From Ctena decussata (Eukaryota > Mollusca > Bivalvia > Lucinida > Lucinidae), in assembly GCA_963989385.1 (NCBI GenBank), contig OZ022498.1, positions 2,735,501-2,799,500 of the forward strand: 64,000 nucleotides of DNA, given 5' to 3'. A program made the position numbers and the translations under genes. Positions 1 to 11,415 of this stretch are shown piece by piece; position 1 is the first letter of the stretch; each line of letters starts with the position of its first letter. The notes beneath the pieces were generated by a model that worked only from the letters and a program-made list of their open reading frames with translations, did not search any database and had not been told where the DNA came from.

Positions 1-1212
1 GGTAAAAGTCAACCAAGGTTTTCATTTAAACAATCTTGGAAGTACTTGAGTATATAATGCTACATAGCAAGTTTCAAGGCCGTCGGTATATTGGTTCTGG
101 AGAATCAGATCTTAACATGTTTTCTACCATATATGGGTATGACGGCTATGTTGGTCATATGACCTGAACCGTTTCAACAAAATTTGCCCCCACCTAGCCC
201 CTGGGGAATCTACATTAAATCCGGTTACAATTTGCCAGGTGGCTTTTGAGGAGATGTTTGAACTTGTCAAAATATGAGAAACCGGAGTCAAAGGTAAAAA
301 AAATGACCACGACCTTTTGACTCTCAAATCTTTATGTACTAATTAAGATGGATGTATATGTATACTAATTTTTAGACCAAAATCTTAAAAACTTTTAATG
401 AAATCTTATGTTCTAGCATTTTTCCATATTTGATCTTGCCATAAAAAGGTCAATGTCAATCCCAGGCCATCATTTGAAAATCTTGGTAGTATTTGAGAAT
501 GTAATGCTAATCACCAAGTTTCAAGGCCAGCGGTCAATTGATTCTGGAGATGAAGATTTTTAAAGGTTTTTACCATATACGGACATGTGACCTGGACCAT
601 TTTAACAAATTATCGTTCGCTCAGTCCCTGGAGGCTCTATACGAAATTTGGTTACACTTTACCAAGTGATTTTTATGGAGATGTTTGAAATTGTCATAAT
701 ATGAGAGACCTGGGTCAAAGGTCAACGAACGACGTTGACCTCTTATATCCATCAACCTCCAAGTACTTATTAAGATGACTGTATATACACCAAGTGTTAG
801 CCTAAATTCTTCAATCATTTCCATGAAATCTTATGGTCTAGCAAATAAAAGCACTGGAAAGAAAATTTGAACATGCTGTAAAAAAGGTAAATCTGTATTA
901 TCTTGGTAGTATTTCTGCACCCAATGCTACACAGCAAAGTCCAAGGCCATCAACCCTTTGGTTCTGCATAGGGCTATTTTCAAAGTTTTTTTTTTCCATG
1001 TATGGACGTAGCGGCCATGTTGGTCATATGACCCAGATCATTTGAATAATATTTTGTTCCCGCAAGCCCTGAAGGCTCGATATGAAATTTGGTTACAATC
1101 GGCCAAGGAGTTTCCTATGAGAAGTCGTTTGAAATTGTGGACGGGCGACAGACGACGACGGAGCCTGACTTTCCTATAAGCTCCCCTGGAGCCGCTGGGT
1201 CAGGGGAGCTAC
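1..1212 (-). repeat. Long dispersed repeat 'L', minus orientation, about three ~435-bp units
   Basis: Related units carry GGTCATATGACC-like segments near 148, 585 and 1015, each followed by text on 'Leu/Phe-poor' A/T-rich spacer and the recurrent AAATTTGGTTACA-type segment. The element's head, AGCTCCCCTGA-like, is at 1202-1212. The same family lies in plus orientation at 35396, 55417 and 62658, so both window edges lie in inverted copies of one repeat. No coding potential is seen. Confidence 0.7.
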
Positions 1213-2629
1213 AAAAAAGTCATTGAATTATCTCCTCAAAAACCATATGCTCTATTGAACGGTATACTAATCATATTAGCATTTTACAGATTTTATGTTT
1301 CCCATTGTCGTTGATCATAGGACATGGATGGCATGGCAACTTATAAAGAAAAGAAAATGGGATTCATCGCTAAGCCAGTGCAGATATTGTGGCCTAACAT
1401 TTTCAGAAATACTCCTTGAGTCGTCTTCCTATGTTTTTTTTTCCCTTTTTTCTGCACACTGCTCATTATGATCGACTGCCATGGCAACCAAAAGGAAAGT
1501 ATAGCAAAACTCCTGAAAGTTATTCTTTTTGTTGCCACGGCAATCAAAATGTAGAAAATAATTGTTTTATTATCAACTCAACAGTCTTTGTAGTTGTATA
1601 TCTTTTATTAGGCTGTACAACTGTGACAGCAATTTTGAGTCTGTACAAATGTGATAGCAAGTTTGAACTAGAGATCTGATGAACCTTTTGCCCCCTTGCT
1701 CTCTTTTTCCTTTACAAGTAGAACCCTAATTGGTAGGGTTTCATTATTCACGGAAGTCACATAAGTTGCCTCCCTTTGAAGAAATGACAGATAAACATGG
1801 TGATGTACCCATACACCTTAAACCGAAACAATCAATTATAGCAATTTATCTATTTGTATCCATCAGACGCTGTGCACGTTTTGGCAGGGGAGACGTCCTA
1901 ACAATAACAACGTAGGACATGTGCCTGTTGTACTTGCAGTAGTCGGTGCCAGATCGGATTACTTAGACATTGTATAATTTTTTCTAGACGATTAAATGAT
2001 GCCTAAAATACTTTCCCTGTCCGAGACAACCATAAGTTAACCGGACTACACTGGAGCAACGCGTTTATTCAGCGTGTGTGGCACGTTATATTTTGTAGCG
2101 TTGTGTTTATCAAAACTACAAAAGTAGTGCCACCCTGACAATGTAGCGTTGTGTTTATCAGAACAAAAAAGTGCCCCAACAGATATTTCTCATGTTCGGC
2201 AAAAAAACAACAACCACAATTTATTTCCGACTGAGAGTTGCATTTTACATGGACTGGTATGCATTGTATCATGACCGGCGAGGAGCGTACAAGTTTTCCT
2301 TTTAATCTTCATTTGCAGGCTTCTAAAGAAATGGCTTCCAAATGTGAAAAAAATGATGCGTTTAGCAATCTCACCTGTGATCGTGCGAGTCTTTTGATTT
2401 TGACACCTGCAGTCTGACGAGCCTTTGATTTCGCATGATACAATGGTTATTGGGGATATATGGAAATCATTCTAAGGTATTGTAAACAAACATCCGCCTA
2501 TTTACTCATAAAGGGATATTAAACACTTGTTCAACAGCAAACATATGATGAAAATACAATAGCTCTAGAAAAATACACCAGCTTCTTGCATACAAAGTCC
2601 TTACACCGGTGGTGTGGTGCTGCGTATAA
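1213..2629. other. Unassigned A/T-rich stretch in Nkx6 intron 1
   Basis: No exon or element is recognised. It has several near-palindromic GCCATGGCAAC-like words (around 1332, 1477 and 1531), resembling those in the array at 61230-62650, and a short direct repeat (TGTAGCGTTGTGTTTATCA) at about 2092 and 2142. Confidence 0.4.
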
Positions 2630-2630
2630 C

Positions 2631-2790
2631 TTCCAGTGCCGGGGCGTCCTACTGATTTGGACCATTGACATTGTAGGGCAAGGTCCTACTGTGCTTGCAG
2701 TAGGTGCGGGTGGGGTTTGGTTTGGACATCTTTCTCTTCTCTATCATTTCTCTTCTTTCTCCCTCTCTGGGAGACAGCTCTATTTAATGT
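2631..2790 (+). repeat. Dispersed repeat 'S', copy 1
   Basis: Shares GTGCCGGGGCGTCCTACT, TGTGCTTGCAGTAGGT and CTCTGGGAGAC with copies at 6880, 8208 and 41727. Complete copies finish in a GTTAAACCCAAAA tail followed by C/A repeats, which suggests a SINE-like retroposon; no pol III box is certain. Confidence 0.55.
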
Positions 2791-3225
2791 CTATTAAATG
2801 TTTGTATTGTATGTATTGTATGTTTGTTTCGTTATATGTTGTTCTCGAAAGAGGAAATAAAGAATTCGTCACTGTACATGAAAGTGATTGGCCGGCTTTA
2901 CTATTAAACCGTTCTTAAATTTATCATAAAAAGTGTGGAAAAAATATTCGGGTTATTTTATTTGTCTTCAAAATTGACTTACTTATATCTACTCCATATT
3001 ATGGTACAAACACGAGGTACTGATGTTTGATAGATGGTAAAAATACAATGAAAGGGTATACTTATTTTATCCCCTACTATTGGCCAGTTACATGACAAAC
3101 CCACAAATTGTCATCAATCGTAAATGCTGAACCACTTGTATAACGACTGTGCTACTATGAGGACTATGGCAATTTTAAATTAGAATAGGAAGACTTCGCC
3201 TTCTACATTGTATGTTTACCACATT
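2791..3225. other. Unassigned sequence
   Basis: A/T-rich, with no gene or repeat I can name. Confidence 0.3.
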
Positions 3226-3461
3226 GAGCCGCGACACGACAAAACCAACAATGTGGTTGTGCGCCCAGCGCAGACTCAGATCAGCCTGGGCATCCGCCCA
3301 GTCTAATCAGAGTCTTCGCTGTCCGCATGGAGGTAGCTTAGAACCTTAGCTACCCTTTGAGCACTTAACGAAGAGTCTGGTCAAACTGGGCGGATGACGA
3401 GGCTGATCTGAGTCTGCGCTGTGCGCACAACCATATTGTTGGTTTTCTCGTGTCGCGGCTC
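3226..3461. mobile_element. Family A foldback MITE, copy 1
   Basis: Starts GAGCCGCGACACGACAAAAC and ends with its reverse complement; the two ~105-bp arms pair almost along their length around a centre of TTAGCTACCC. Flanks are CATT and ATAT, so no exact duplication remains. No coding capacity; movement would need a transposase from elsewhere. Confidence 0.85.
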
Positions 3462-4164
3462 ATATATACATTTACTATCTTCTCCCTTCTCCTAAGCAGT
3501 TATTAGTATAATATTTCACATTAAGCTTCTCCCAATCACAAAATAAATAAATAAATAAATAATGATAGTAATAAAAATCCCCTACAGAATCAAGATAAAA
3601 ATTAAAAAAATGAACAATTAAAAATATTAATTAATGGACATATTTGAGCGCTTCCTGATCAAAATATACGAAAGGCTCACTATGTAAACATGTTAATTTC
3701 AGCCTCTTTAGTACCTAGCAATATTATTCATTTATTTTAGCTTCAACATAAATAGAATATAAAGAAATTACAATAATATTTTTGTCTTTTCTAAATCACA
3801 GCAAATGATTATTTAAGTTTCTTTCAAATCACAATAATGCAAGAATGATAAAAAAAAAACTATTTTATCTTCTCATAAACCCCTACTATGCAAGAATGGT
3901 TCAGATATAGTTTCTCAGTTTCTGCTAAAATTTCACGAAGCTGGAAAGAAAAGAAATATGATTATATATTTAGCTTCTTTTAAACCATAAGAGAGCAAGA
4001 AAGAAAAAAAGAAGAAGAAGAAAAAACTTAATAGTTTGAATAACTGTGAAAAAAAAACAAAAAAAAACAACAAAAAACAACTTAAGATTTTGAAATAACT
4101 GGGCAACATTTATAAAATATAGCTTTCTTTTAATCTTAACAGATTAACAAAATTATAAACACTT
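3462..4164. other. A/T-rich intron sequence with short simple repeats
   Basis: Contains (AAAT)n at about 3539-3562 and several A-rich runs at 3850-4075. No gene signal; within Nkx6 intron 1. Confidence 0.5.
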
Positions 4165-4645
4165 GATATAGTTTAAAGTCTCCACAGGCCTACCAGTCGT
4201 AAAAATGGCTAAACACATATCGTTCTGAAAAGCGGTTCAACCGTCGAGTTTGCTGATAAAATGTGGGTTCATGTGCATATTTGTAGTCATATAACTGGCA
4301 AAAACAGGTGCAACATGTTTTTGAAATATAAAAAATTACCCAACCAAAATACGCTTTTGTTCTCTGGTTCCCCATCGACTGATGCATGATTAACAAATGC
4401 GGGACAATGAATGGGACCACAGGCACGTACATTGTATCTTTTATTCAAGTTTGTGATCTCGAAAGTAAGTCATTTTAGTTATCAACTAAAATGACATAAA
4501 TAATCTTTACCTAAGACCTATGAGTGTTCAGAACATATCCAAAGAAACCCTTATTATGTGTATGTGAAACTCAGGGATGTTTTGATTAAACTGTTTAAAG
4601 TTGGCTGCATATACAATGAAGAAACTTTAGTGAGAAGCTTGAAGT
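4165..4645 (+). mobile_element. Family B element, copy 1
   Basis: Shares with copies at 8068, 9143, 10880, 18300 and 47830 the segments AGTCATATAAC, ATGTGGG, a GGTTCCCC-type word and the hairpin GTCATTTTAGTT..AACTAAAATGAC (about 4471-4493). No open frame. It behaves as a ~480-bp non-autonomous element of unknown class. Confidence 0.6.
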
Positions 4646-4669
4646 GACACCTCATGTTTAAAAATATTT

Positions 4670-4905
4670 GAGCCACGACACGAGAAAACCAACAATGTGG
4701 ATGTGCACCCAGCGCAGACTCAGATCAGCCTAGGCATCCGCCTAGTCTGATCAGACTCTTCGCTAAGCGCTTAAAGGGTAGCTAAGGGTCTCAGCTACCT
4801 CCATGCGGACAGCGAAGACTCTGATCAGACTGGGCGGATGCCCAGGCTGTTCTGAGTCTGCGCTGGGCGCACAACCACATTGTTGGTTTTCTCGTGTCGC
4901 GGATC
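4670..4905. mobile_element. Family A foldback MITE, copy 2
   Basis: Full-length palindromic copy with flanks ATTT/ATTT, an intact four-base duplication. One terminal base differs on each side (GAGCCACG, GCGGATC). Confidence 0.85.
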
Positions 4906-5275
4906 ATTTCATGTATTCTTACCACTGATAAGGCAGTGGGGCCAATAAGAGATCATAAGAAGTCTACTCGAAAATACATGTACCTTCCCGTGGGTCTGTG
5001 TGTGTGTGTGTGTGTGTGGGGGGGGGGGGGGGTCACTTTTATTTGACGCTTATTTTTGTTGATTTACCTATTTGGAGTGGTGACCGTCCAGAAAATTGGT
5101 GGTTGCACTGCAAACATGGTAGGCCCAGATTAGACTTCTCCATGAGCAGTCTGATCTGGGCTTACCCAGTTTGCTGAGGGACGCCTGACCGAATATAATC
5201 TGTAATCACTTTAAAAGTGATACTTACAGTTTCGTGTTGAAAAATACGTTGAATGGAAGAAGGTCTGAACCTTAC
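4906..5275. repeat. (GT)n and poly-G microsatellite near the Nkx6 donor
   Basis: (TG)n runs at about 4997-5018 followed by a G homopolymer to 5032. A short inverted pair (GGCCCAGATTAGAC / GTCTGATCTGGGCTT) lies at 5122-5164. The Nkx6 exon donor follows at 5275. Confidence 0.6.
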
Positions 5276-5753
5276 CTGTGGGTCTCCAGGCTGGATTGTT
5301 TAGAATTCCCGGCCAATATATAGGCGGCCGTCCTGGCAACTCCGCGAGTTTAGAAAATCTAACTTGGGGATTTAGGTACATCCCTGCGTTTATGCCCGAC
5401 AGTCCAAGAGAACTAGTCGACCGACTGAGAATGTCTGATATCCTGTGAGGTGTGGCCTGGGACCAGGCTAGCCCCAGCTGTTTCAATGTAGATTGTGTGT
5501 AGTTACAGTATGGTGACTGGAACCCGCTCACCGAAGATGTCGGGCTGCTGGAACTTGGGGTCTTCATTTCTGTCATGTTGTGAAGCGCCGCCAATTGCGG
5601 ACTACTTAGAATAAAGGCAGACTGTCTTTGAGATTCGGTGGAACCCATTGGTGGTGAAAAATTCATGTTCATGTTGAAAAACGACGCCATTGTTGGAGAC
5701 GGCGTCTGGTACCCCGGGGAGGAACCGTCTACGTTAGAACAGTAGTCCAGCAT
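5276..5753 (-). CDS. Nkx6: Nkx6-type homeobox protein, first coding exon (N-terminal 159 aa)
   Basis: NK6-class homeodomain factors are nuclear repressors that pattern neural and endoderm tissue. This exon encodes their conserved N-terminal region without the homeodomain. Seen: RQSAFILSSPQLAALHNMTE with MKTP following (residues 43-66), TPHRISDILSRS (101-112) and LAELPGRPPIYWPG (136-149) before AWRP; these three blocks in this order are the NK6 signature. The ISDIL segment corresponds to the eh1/TN-like Groucho-binding motif. I chose the ATG at 5753 (MLDYCS); A at -3 gives good context. The exon ends CACAG/GTAAGG at 5276 in phase 1. No homeodomain-coding sequence is visible at 1-5275, so intron 1 exceeds 5.2 kb. 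The serine-rich linker (67-76) is shorter than in vertebrate proteins. Confidence 0.92.
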
Positions 5754-6425
5754 TGTCAACTTTTGTCCTACTAGTCAAAATCCAGTGTATTGATTCTTCG
5801 ATATGATTACATCAATTTAAAATATTTCCATCGCACAACACGGCCAAACCGCAAAATAATTATTAACATCCATCAGGATAAGTTTTCACTTATTCTTATT
5901 TCCGAAATCAACTGAGAAAAAATAGTTCCAGAATAAAACTGCCAGAAAATAATTATATTCTTATGTCGTTTTGACATGCGTTATTTCTTTTTACTACACG
6001 TACCTTCTAATTTATTATTTTCAAAATAAAAATCATAGTACGTTCATCAGTTTCCGTCATGTTTTATTAAATATTTCACATTGAAAACAATAGTGTTAAA
6101 AATCATTTTTCTTTGTAAACACGAAACTACATGTGTCAAAGTTCTTAAGTAGAATCCCAGTTATGAGATCAAGCCAAAAGCCAGGTGCATTTTTCTTACT
6201 TTATCAAGAAATAAATACACCAAGAATGTGACCATTTAAGTCAATAGAAGGCATCAGCCGAGATAAGTGGTCACAACAATCCATTGGATGAATTTAATCG
6301 GGGCGATTAGGGCGGTGCTTTTGCGAGCCAATAATAGGATTTTACGCGTAGCTACTGACATCCGAGGCAGTTATTTCAATCATTATTCGCTGGCTTCATA
6401 TCCTATGTGCTTTCACAGTCTATAT
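5754..6425. promoter_or_regulatory. 5' flank and presumed leader of Nkx6
   Basis: About 670 bp of mostly unique A/T-rich sequence upstream of the Nkx6 start, between the exon and a family A element. I see no convincing TATA box or large repeat. It presumably holds the 5' UTR and proximal promoter; this rests on position only. Confidence 0.35.
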
Positions 6426-6660
6426 GAGCCGCGACACGACAATCCAACAAAGTGGAATGTGCGCCCAGCGAAGACACAGATCAGCCTGGGCAGCCACACG
6501 GTCAGATTTGTCTTCTATGTGTACTTAAAGGGTAGCTAAGGGTCAAAGCTAGCGCCATGCGGACAGCGAAGATTCTGATCAGACTGGGCGGATGCCCAGG
6601 CTGATCTGATTCTTTGCTTGGCACACATGCCACTTTGTTAGGTTTGGCGTGTCGCGGCTC
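6426..6660. mobile_element. Family A foldback MITE, copy 3
   Basis: Full-length but more diverged than most copies (AATCCAACAAAGTGG in the left arm). Flanks ATAT/GTAT, not an exact duplication. Confidence 0.8.
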
Positions 6661-6879
6661 GTATCGTAAAAAATTAAATATTGGGACAGAAAGTGCAGAG
6701 CAATCGGTTCAGATCAGAGCAGAACAGTCTGATCAGGGTCTTTCCATCTGCATTTTAAACGCATAACTGCATTATAAAACCAAAGTAATTATTTTAGGTA
6801 CCCCATTTTTTAGAATTTATACGAAAATATTAAATTATCAAGATCTTGCGTATAATAATTTGGATACTTGGATAAAAGT

Positions 6880-7045
6880 AGGGCAGGTGTCTACTTTACT
6901 GTGCTTGCAGTAGGTACGGGTGGGGTTGTTTGGCTATTTTTCTCTGGCCTTTCATATCTCTTTTCTTTCTCTCTCCCCCTCTGGGAGACGGAACTCGGTC
7001 TCAAAGAGCCGTTAAACGCAAAACGACCAACCAACCAGCTGTAAA
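6880..7045 (+). repeat. Dispersed repeat 'S', copy 2 (5'-truncated)
   Basis: Begins within the S unit (GGGCAGGTG, CTGTGCTTGCAGTAGGTACG) and ends CAAAGAGCCGTTAAACGCAAAAC followed by GACC/AACC repeats, a SINE-like tail. 5' truncation fits retroposition. Confidence 0.55.
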
Positions 7046-7870
7046 GCTAATCAAAGATGTAACTCTCAAAGTAAGTAAGGGGAGCAACAATCTACCTCGT
7101 ACACCATTTCAGCCTCATCTGCATGGCTGTGAAGTTTCATCAAGACATTCCAAACGGTAACATAGTTTCAAATAGTTGATTAGTTTTTAAGGTTATGCTT
7201 GTCCGAAAAATAACTATGTTACCGTTTGGAATGTCTTGATGAAATATATTATTGAAGTTTGAAACCTGTACATAACTTCTATAAAATTGAAATAAAATAT
7301 GTTTACACTAAAAACTAATCAAAGGGACGTAACTCCGATAATACCGTCTATCACTTTCCCCTTTATTTACTTCCAAATCGTGGAAGTAATCATGTGTATT
7401 TGATATGTGTGCTTATCAGATTTTATCAGCTGTTTGCTGGGGAAAGTGAAGTACTGAATATGGAAGGGGGCAATCATTCTTATGCGCAACCTATCATCGC
7501 AACTTTTACACATTGATACACATTGCTAGAAAGTTTTATGAAGATATTTCAAACCGGTACCTAGTTATGGGGTGTAAAAAATAGTCTAAATATCAAAAGG
7601 GACGTAACTCCAAAACTAAGTAAAGAGAAGCAACCATTCTTGTACGAGACACGCCATCCAAACCTGTTATACATTGCTAAAGTTTCATCAAGATATTTCA
7701 AAGGTCACAAAAGTTATCGTGCGCACAAGAAAAACCTTCAAAATGCTAAAGTAGTTTTTTTTATTAAAGGGACGAAACTCTGCTAAAATCATTGGAACGT
7801 AACCTCGAAACAATATGCTCTTCTTCTCATCTTAGTCTAACTATTTTATAAAGTTTCTGCTTTTCTGGGC
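7046..7870. repeat. Diverged tandem units with 'GGGACGTAACTC' words
   Basis: Related blocks recur near 7060, 7323, 7600 and 7770, each with GGGACGTAACTC-like words and TTTCATCAAGATATT-like words. A perfect 33-bp inverted pair lies at 7136-7168 and 7211-7243 (loop about 42 nt). No gene seen. Confidence 0.5.
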
Positions 7871-7974
7871 GAAAAGTAAAGGAGAAATTATCCGGACACG
7901 AATACATTAAAACTAAAGTAAAGGGCTGATGACAACAGTTATTCCAATTCTTGCATAAAAATTCAACAACATAA

Positions 7975-8048
7975 GAATCAAACACATACTATGCAATTAA
8001 AAAAACAACAAGATGTTGTTTTTTTGAATTGCATAGTATGTTTGATTC
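7975..8048. repeat. Near-perfect hairpin, ~35-bp arms
   Basis: GAATCAAACACATACTATGC at 7975 pairs with GCATAGTATGTTTGATTC ending at 8048, with poly-A/poly-T segments next to a tiny loop. Small indels only. It may be a solo foldback insertion next to family B copy 2. Confidence 0.6.
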
Positions 8049-8067
8049 AACACTGAAACAAATAAAA

Positions 8068-8640
8068 CATCCTTAAGTTTCACATAAAAGGGTTTTAGAA
8101 TTAATAAGGGTCATTTTAAATGGCCCATAGGATCGTTTTAGTTGGCAACTAAAATGATCTACTTTCGATATCATAGGGGGTGATTGTGGTCGGGCGATGG
8201 TACTGGGTAAATTTCGGTGCCGGGGCGTCCTACTTATTTGGAAAATAGTAGGACAAGGACCTACTGTGCAGGTGCCATCATCTCTCTGGGAGACGGCTCG
8301 ATATAGAATTCCAAACTGTCTCAAAGAACCGTTAAACCCAAAAACAACCAATCAACCATTCAAATCATAGACCTGACTAAAATGGAATAAAATACAATGT
8401 ACAGGCATGAGACACTATTCATTGTCCAGCTTTTGTTTATTTTGCATTGGTCGACTGAGGGGAACCAGAAATTGAAGCTGTATTTCGTGGATCGCTTTTT
8501 CCTTTTTTTTTTTTTTTCAAAAACATGTTCCCCCTATTTTCCAGTTATATGACTCAACCCACATTTTATCACAAAGCGTAAAGGTTGACTCACTTTGCAT
8601 AATGATTTTTGTTTAGAGGTTTCCAGTTACCACTGTTATT
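8068..8640 (-). mobile_element. Family B element, copy 2, with an S repeat inside
   Basis: Minus-oriented B copy: hairpin GATCGTTTTAGTTGGCAAC..AACTAAAATGATC at about 8131-8160, then ACTTTCGATATCATAG, then, after the S copy, TATATGACTCAACCCACATT near 8550. The S repeat splits it at about 8208-8357. Confidence 0.55.
8208..8357 (+). repeat. Dispersed repeat 'S', copy 3, nested in family B
   Basis: TTTCGGTGCCGGGGCGTCCT at the start and GTTAAACCCAAAAACAACC at the end. The nesting shows S activity after this B copy inserted. Confidence 0.6.
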
Positions 8641-8870
8641 AAAAGGGGAAGCAGAAAAATACTTTAAAAGTTGACACAAAACTAGCGAAAAGCTTATTGG
8701 ACTTCGGCGCCAGGTGTGTGCAACTACGGTAACGTACCACTGAGCCACTTGGGGAACGTCGTGACAAGAAATGAAACAGAACAGAACAGTAAAAAGCTTA
8801 TAGTGATATGTCTATCTCACGCTAAGATAAAAGCTGAAGTTACATCAGTGGGAGGGCTATCCCAGCGGAT

Positions 8871-8969
8871 GCATAACGTCGAAATGACGTCGTAGTGCCG
8901 TCGATGCAACGTAATGACGTCGCATCGACGCCAATACGACGTCATTTCCACATCATGCGCCTACTAGAA
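8871..8969. mobile_element. ACGTC-rich palindromic element with CCCAGCAGG-like ends, copy 1
   Basis: Successive GACGTC and CGTCGA words on both strands form a ~100-bp imperfect palindrome. The end CCCAGCGGATG is a decayed form of CCCAGCAGGCA. Related copies lie near 15994, 16112 and 24937. Confidence 0.55.
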
Positions 8970-9142
8970 TGGAGCCTCAATACTCTCCCAGTGGTTAAGG
9001 TTTCAGTGCTTTCCCAGTGGTATAAAATGTAATATCGTTGAAGCGTTTTGCTACAGCCAGCTTTGCAGAAATACATCATCCTTGACTTTTGTTGATACAT
9101 TATTTCTGTCATATAATCTGGCAAACGAAATGACATTCACTT

Positions 9143-9850
9143 TTATGTATGGTAAAATACAATGGACAGAAAAGCAAAAGCCAATGTGTACATTTCATTC
9201 CTGAACGGGTAACTAGAAAGAAAGAAAAATGTATTCTATCTGGGGGGTGGGGGTGGGGGGTACTAGAAAGAAAGAAAAAGGTATTCTATTCCGGGGGGTG
9301 GGGGGGGGGGGGGGGGGGGGGTTGGAAAACATCTTCCTTCTAATTTTTGCCATTTATATGACAAGATATATGCATATGTACCTATAGAATTGTCATCAAA
9401 CGTGAAATTAGATCTGCTTTTTATTATGATTTGTCAAAATGCTTTTTCCCACTGGGATGGCAATGGGGCTTAAGCCCATTGCCCATCCCAGCTGGGAAAA
9501 AAGCCATTTTGACAAATAATAATAAAAAGCATGTTCCTACCTTCGCGTTTGATGACAATTTATAGGTACATATGATATATTGAGTCAAATAACCGACAAA
9601 AATTAGAGAAACAAGTTTTGGAAAAATTACAAATCGCTCCACAAAATACAATTTCCTGTTCTGGTTTCCCGTCTAGCGTTGCTGTATAAACATAGACGGT
9701 GTAGTGACTGGGGCTCCACATCTGTACATTGCATTTTTACCATTTATTCAACTTAATGAAATCAAAAGTAGGTCATTTTAGTTGCCGACTAAAATGACCC
9801 ATATAAGCTTTCAAACCCTTTTTATGTGAAATTCAGTGATGTTTTATTCG
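9143..9850. mobile_element. Family B head-to-head inverted dimer, copy 3
   Basis: Arms pair around a centre at 9472/9473, e.g. CCCACTGGGATGGCAATGGG against CCCATTGCCCATCCCAGCTG. Pairing continues through TTGTCATCAAACGTGAA / CGCGTTTGATGACAA and reaches TTTTTGCCATTTATATGAC on the left. A poly-G run (9293-9322) interrupts the left arm. The right side ends with the family hairpin GTCATTTTAGTTGCCGACTAAAATGAC (9773-9799). Confidence 0.6.
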
Positions 9851-10035
9851 TCTGAAGCTGGCTAATCACGGTCATTTACAATGTGAAGCTTGCAGCGATA
9901 CCTGATGATAGAATATTTCATGCTGATAGAGCAATGGGGCCTTTATTAGGTGGTTCATTTATAGAGAAAATGCTTACACTACGACATTTACAAATCCACT
10001 TTACAGAAAACATCTGTCGAAACCATTTTATGAGC

Positions 10036-10115
10036 CCCGAAATCTCAATGGGTTATGCGCTGGTCTGCTTTGGAGAGGTCCCGGTTCGCATCTCGCAAAA
10101 GGTGGAATTCTTTTT
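10036..10115 (+). repeat. tRNA-like SINE head (tentative)
   Basis: TCAATGGGTTATGCG resembles a pol III A box and CCGGTTCGCATCTC resembles a B box about 30 nt later, followed by a short A/T-rich tail. It does not fold convincingly as a tRNA gene. Confidence 0.3.
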
Positions 10116-10238
10116 AATTGTAAACAAGATCCCAATGCAAACAGCTATTCATTGTCATCCTTTACCGACCCAATATGGCTGAAATATTTAAAGGAGCCGT
10201 AGAAGGACATATAAGCGAACACAATGGCGGATATACAG

Positions 10239-10438
10239 TTAACTCTCATCATTAACTCAAACACTGATCTCTCAAAGTACCTTTCTATATCGAAGAATAT
10301 AGTTTGGACATCTTTTTCTTAACTTTTTAATTCCTGTTATCGCAAACTACTGGTATCTCAAAGTAAATACCAGAAAATTCACTTTGAGATAGCCATAGTT
10401 TGAGATGAACTTCAACTTTGAGATATCGAGAGTTGACT
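10239..10438. mobile_element. Family D foldback ('ATCTCAAAGT') copy 1
   Basis: Left GTTAACTCTC..TCTCAAAGTA pairs with right CTTTGAGATATCGAGAGTTG. Related copies lie at 23137, 42388 and 48701. The inner arms (TATCTCAAAGTAAA / TTCACTTTGAGATA) form a second hairpin. Confidence 0.6.
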
Positions 10439-10440
10439 CG

Positions 10441-10879
10441 TAAGCCTGGTCTAGGTCATTCCTGAATCGTGGTTTTGTTGGGTAATGCGTGTCGAAGTTA
10501 CTACTATGGAATTTAATAGATTGCCTCCCTGTAGCTTGTAATGAGAGCATATTGAATCAAATCTTAGTCGACGGGTATAAATTTAACGTTACATTTAAAA
10601 GCAAAGCAAACAACTGCGTGATACCCCTCAACAAGCATTTACTCCTGATTTGTTTTACCCCAGGATAGGGGCAGCAACGCCCGATGGAATAACTATTTCA
10701 CGACAGGACACTTTCATTAATCTGATCTCCTACTGTAAGCTTCAGGAAAATACTTTTCACTCTGTTGTTACTTTTATACATGTAAGTGGCCAAGGGAAAA
10801 GGTAAATAACTCCCTTAGGGACAACTTTTTATCACCACAAGAAGTTTTATTACTTTTAGCGTTATTTATAAGTTTTAGA
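10441..10879. other. Unassigned sequence
   Basis: No gene or element recognised. Confidence 0.3.
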
Positions 10880-11415
10880 AAAATCAGTTTAAAGCCTCCA
10901 TAGTCCTACTCCTACCAGTGGTAAAATGCATGTGGTAAAAGCGTCCAAACACAGATGTTTATAAAGGCCGCTCAATCTTCACGCTTGATTATAAAATGTG
11001 GGCTGATATGCTATATTGAGTCATATAACGGACAAAAAGTAAGTGACACCCGTAAAATCGTTCCACAAAATACAATTGAGCCGCGACACGACAAAACCAA
11101 CAATGTGGTGTGCGGCCAGCGTAGACTCAGATCCGCCCAGTCTGATCAGAGTCTTCGCTGTCCGCATGGAGGTAGCTTAGACCCTTAGCTACCCTTCAAG
11201 CCCTAAGCGAGGAGTCTGATAAGACTGGGCGGACACCCAGACTGATCTGAGTCTGCGCTGGGCGCACAACCACATTGTTGGTTTTCTCGTGTCGCGGCTC
11301 AATTTTCATTTCCGGTTCCCCGTCGAGTGATGTGATATAACAAAGCGGGACAACATAGGGCTATGTCTGTACATTGTAGTTTTACTACTTTATCATAATT
11401 ATAACGTACTATTTT
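10880..11415 (+). mobile_element. Family B element, copy 4, split by a family A insertion
   Basis: CCTACTCCTACCAGTGGTAAAA, TATTGAGTCATATAACGGAC and ACAAAATACAATT precede the family A element; TTCCGGTTCCCCGTCGAGTG follows. The neighbouring B copy 3 has the uninterrupted join (ACAAAATACAATTTCC, 9645-9660). Confidence 0.65.
11078..11300. mobile_element. Family A foldback MITE, copy 4, nested in family B
   Basis: Slightly shortened copy with AATT on both sides. The left arm lacks about 12 bp (CAGATCCGCCCAG). See the finding on the empty site. Confidence 0.88.

Noticed and set aside
8690..8760. Minus-strand TGGCTCAGTGGTACG as a tRNA gene A box
   Set aside because: No B box or cloverleaf follows; at most SINE debris.
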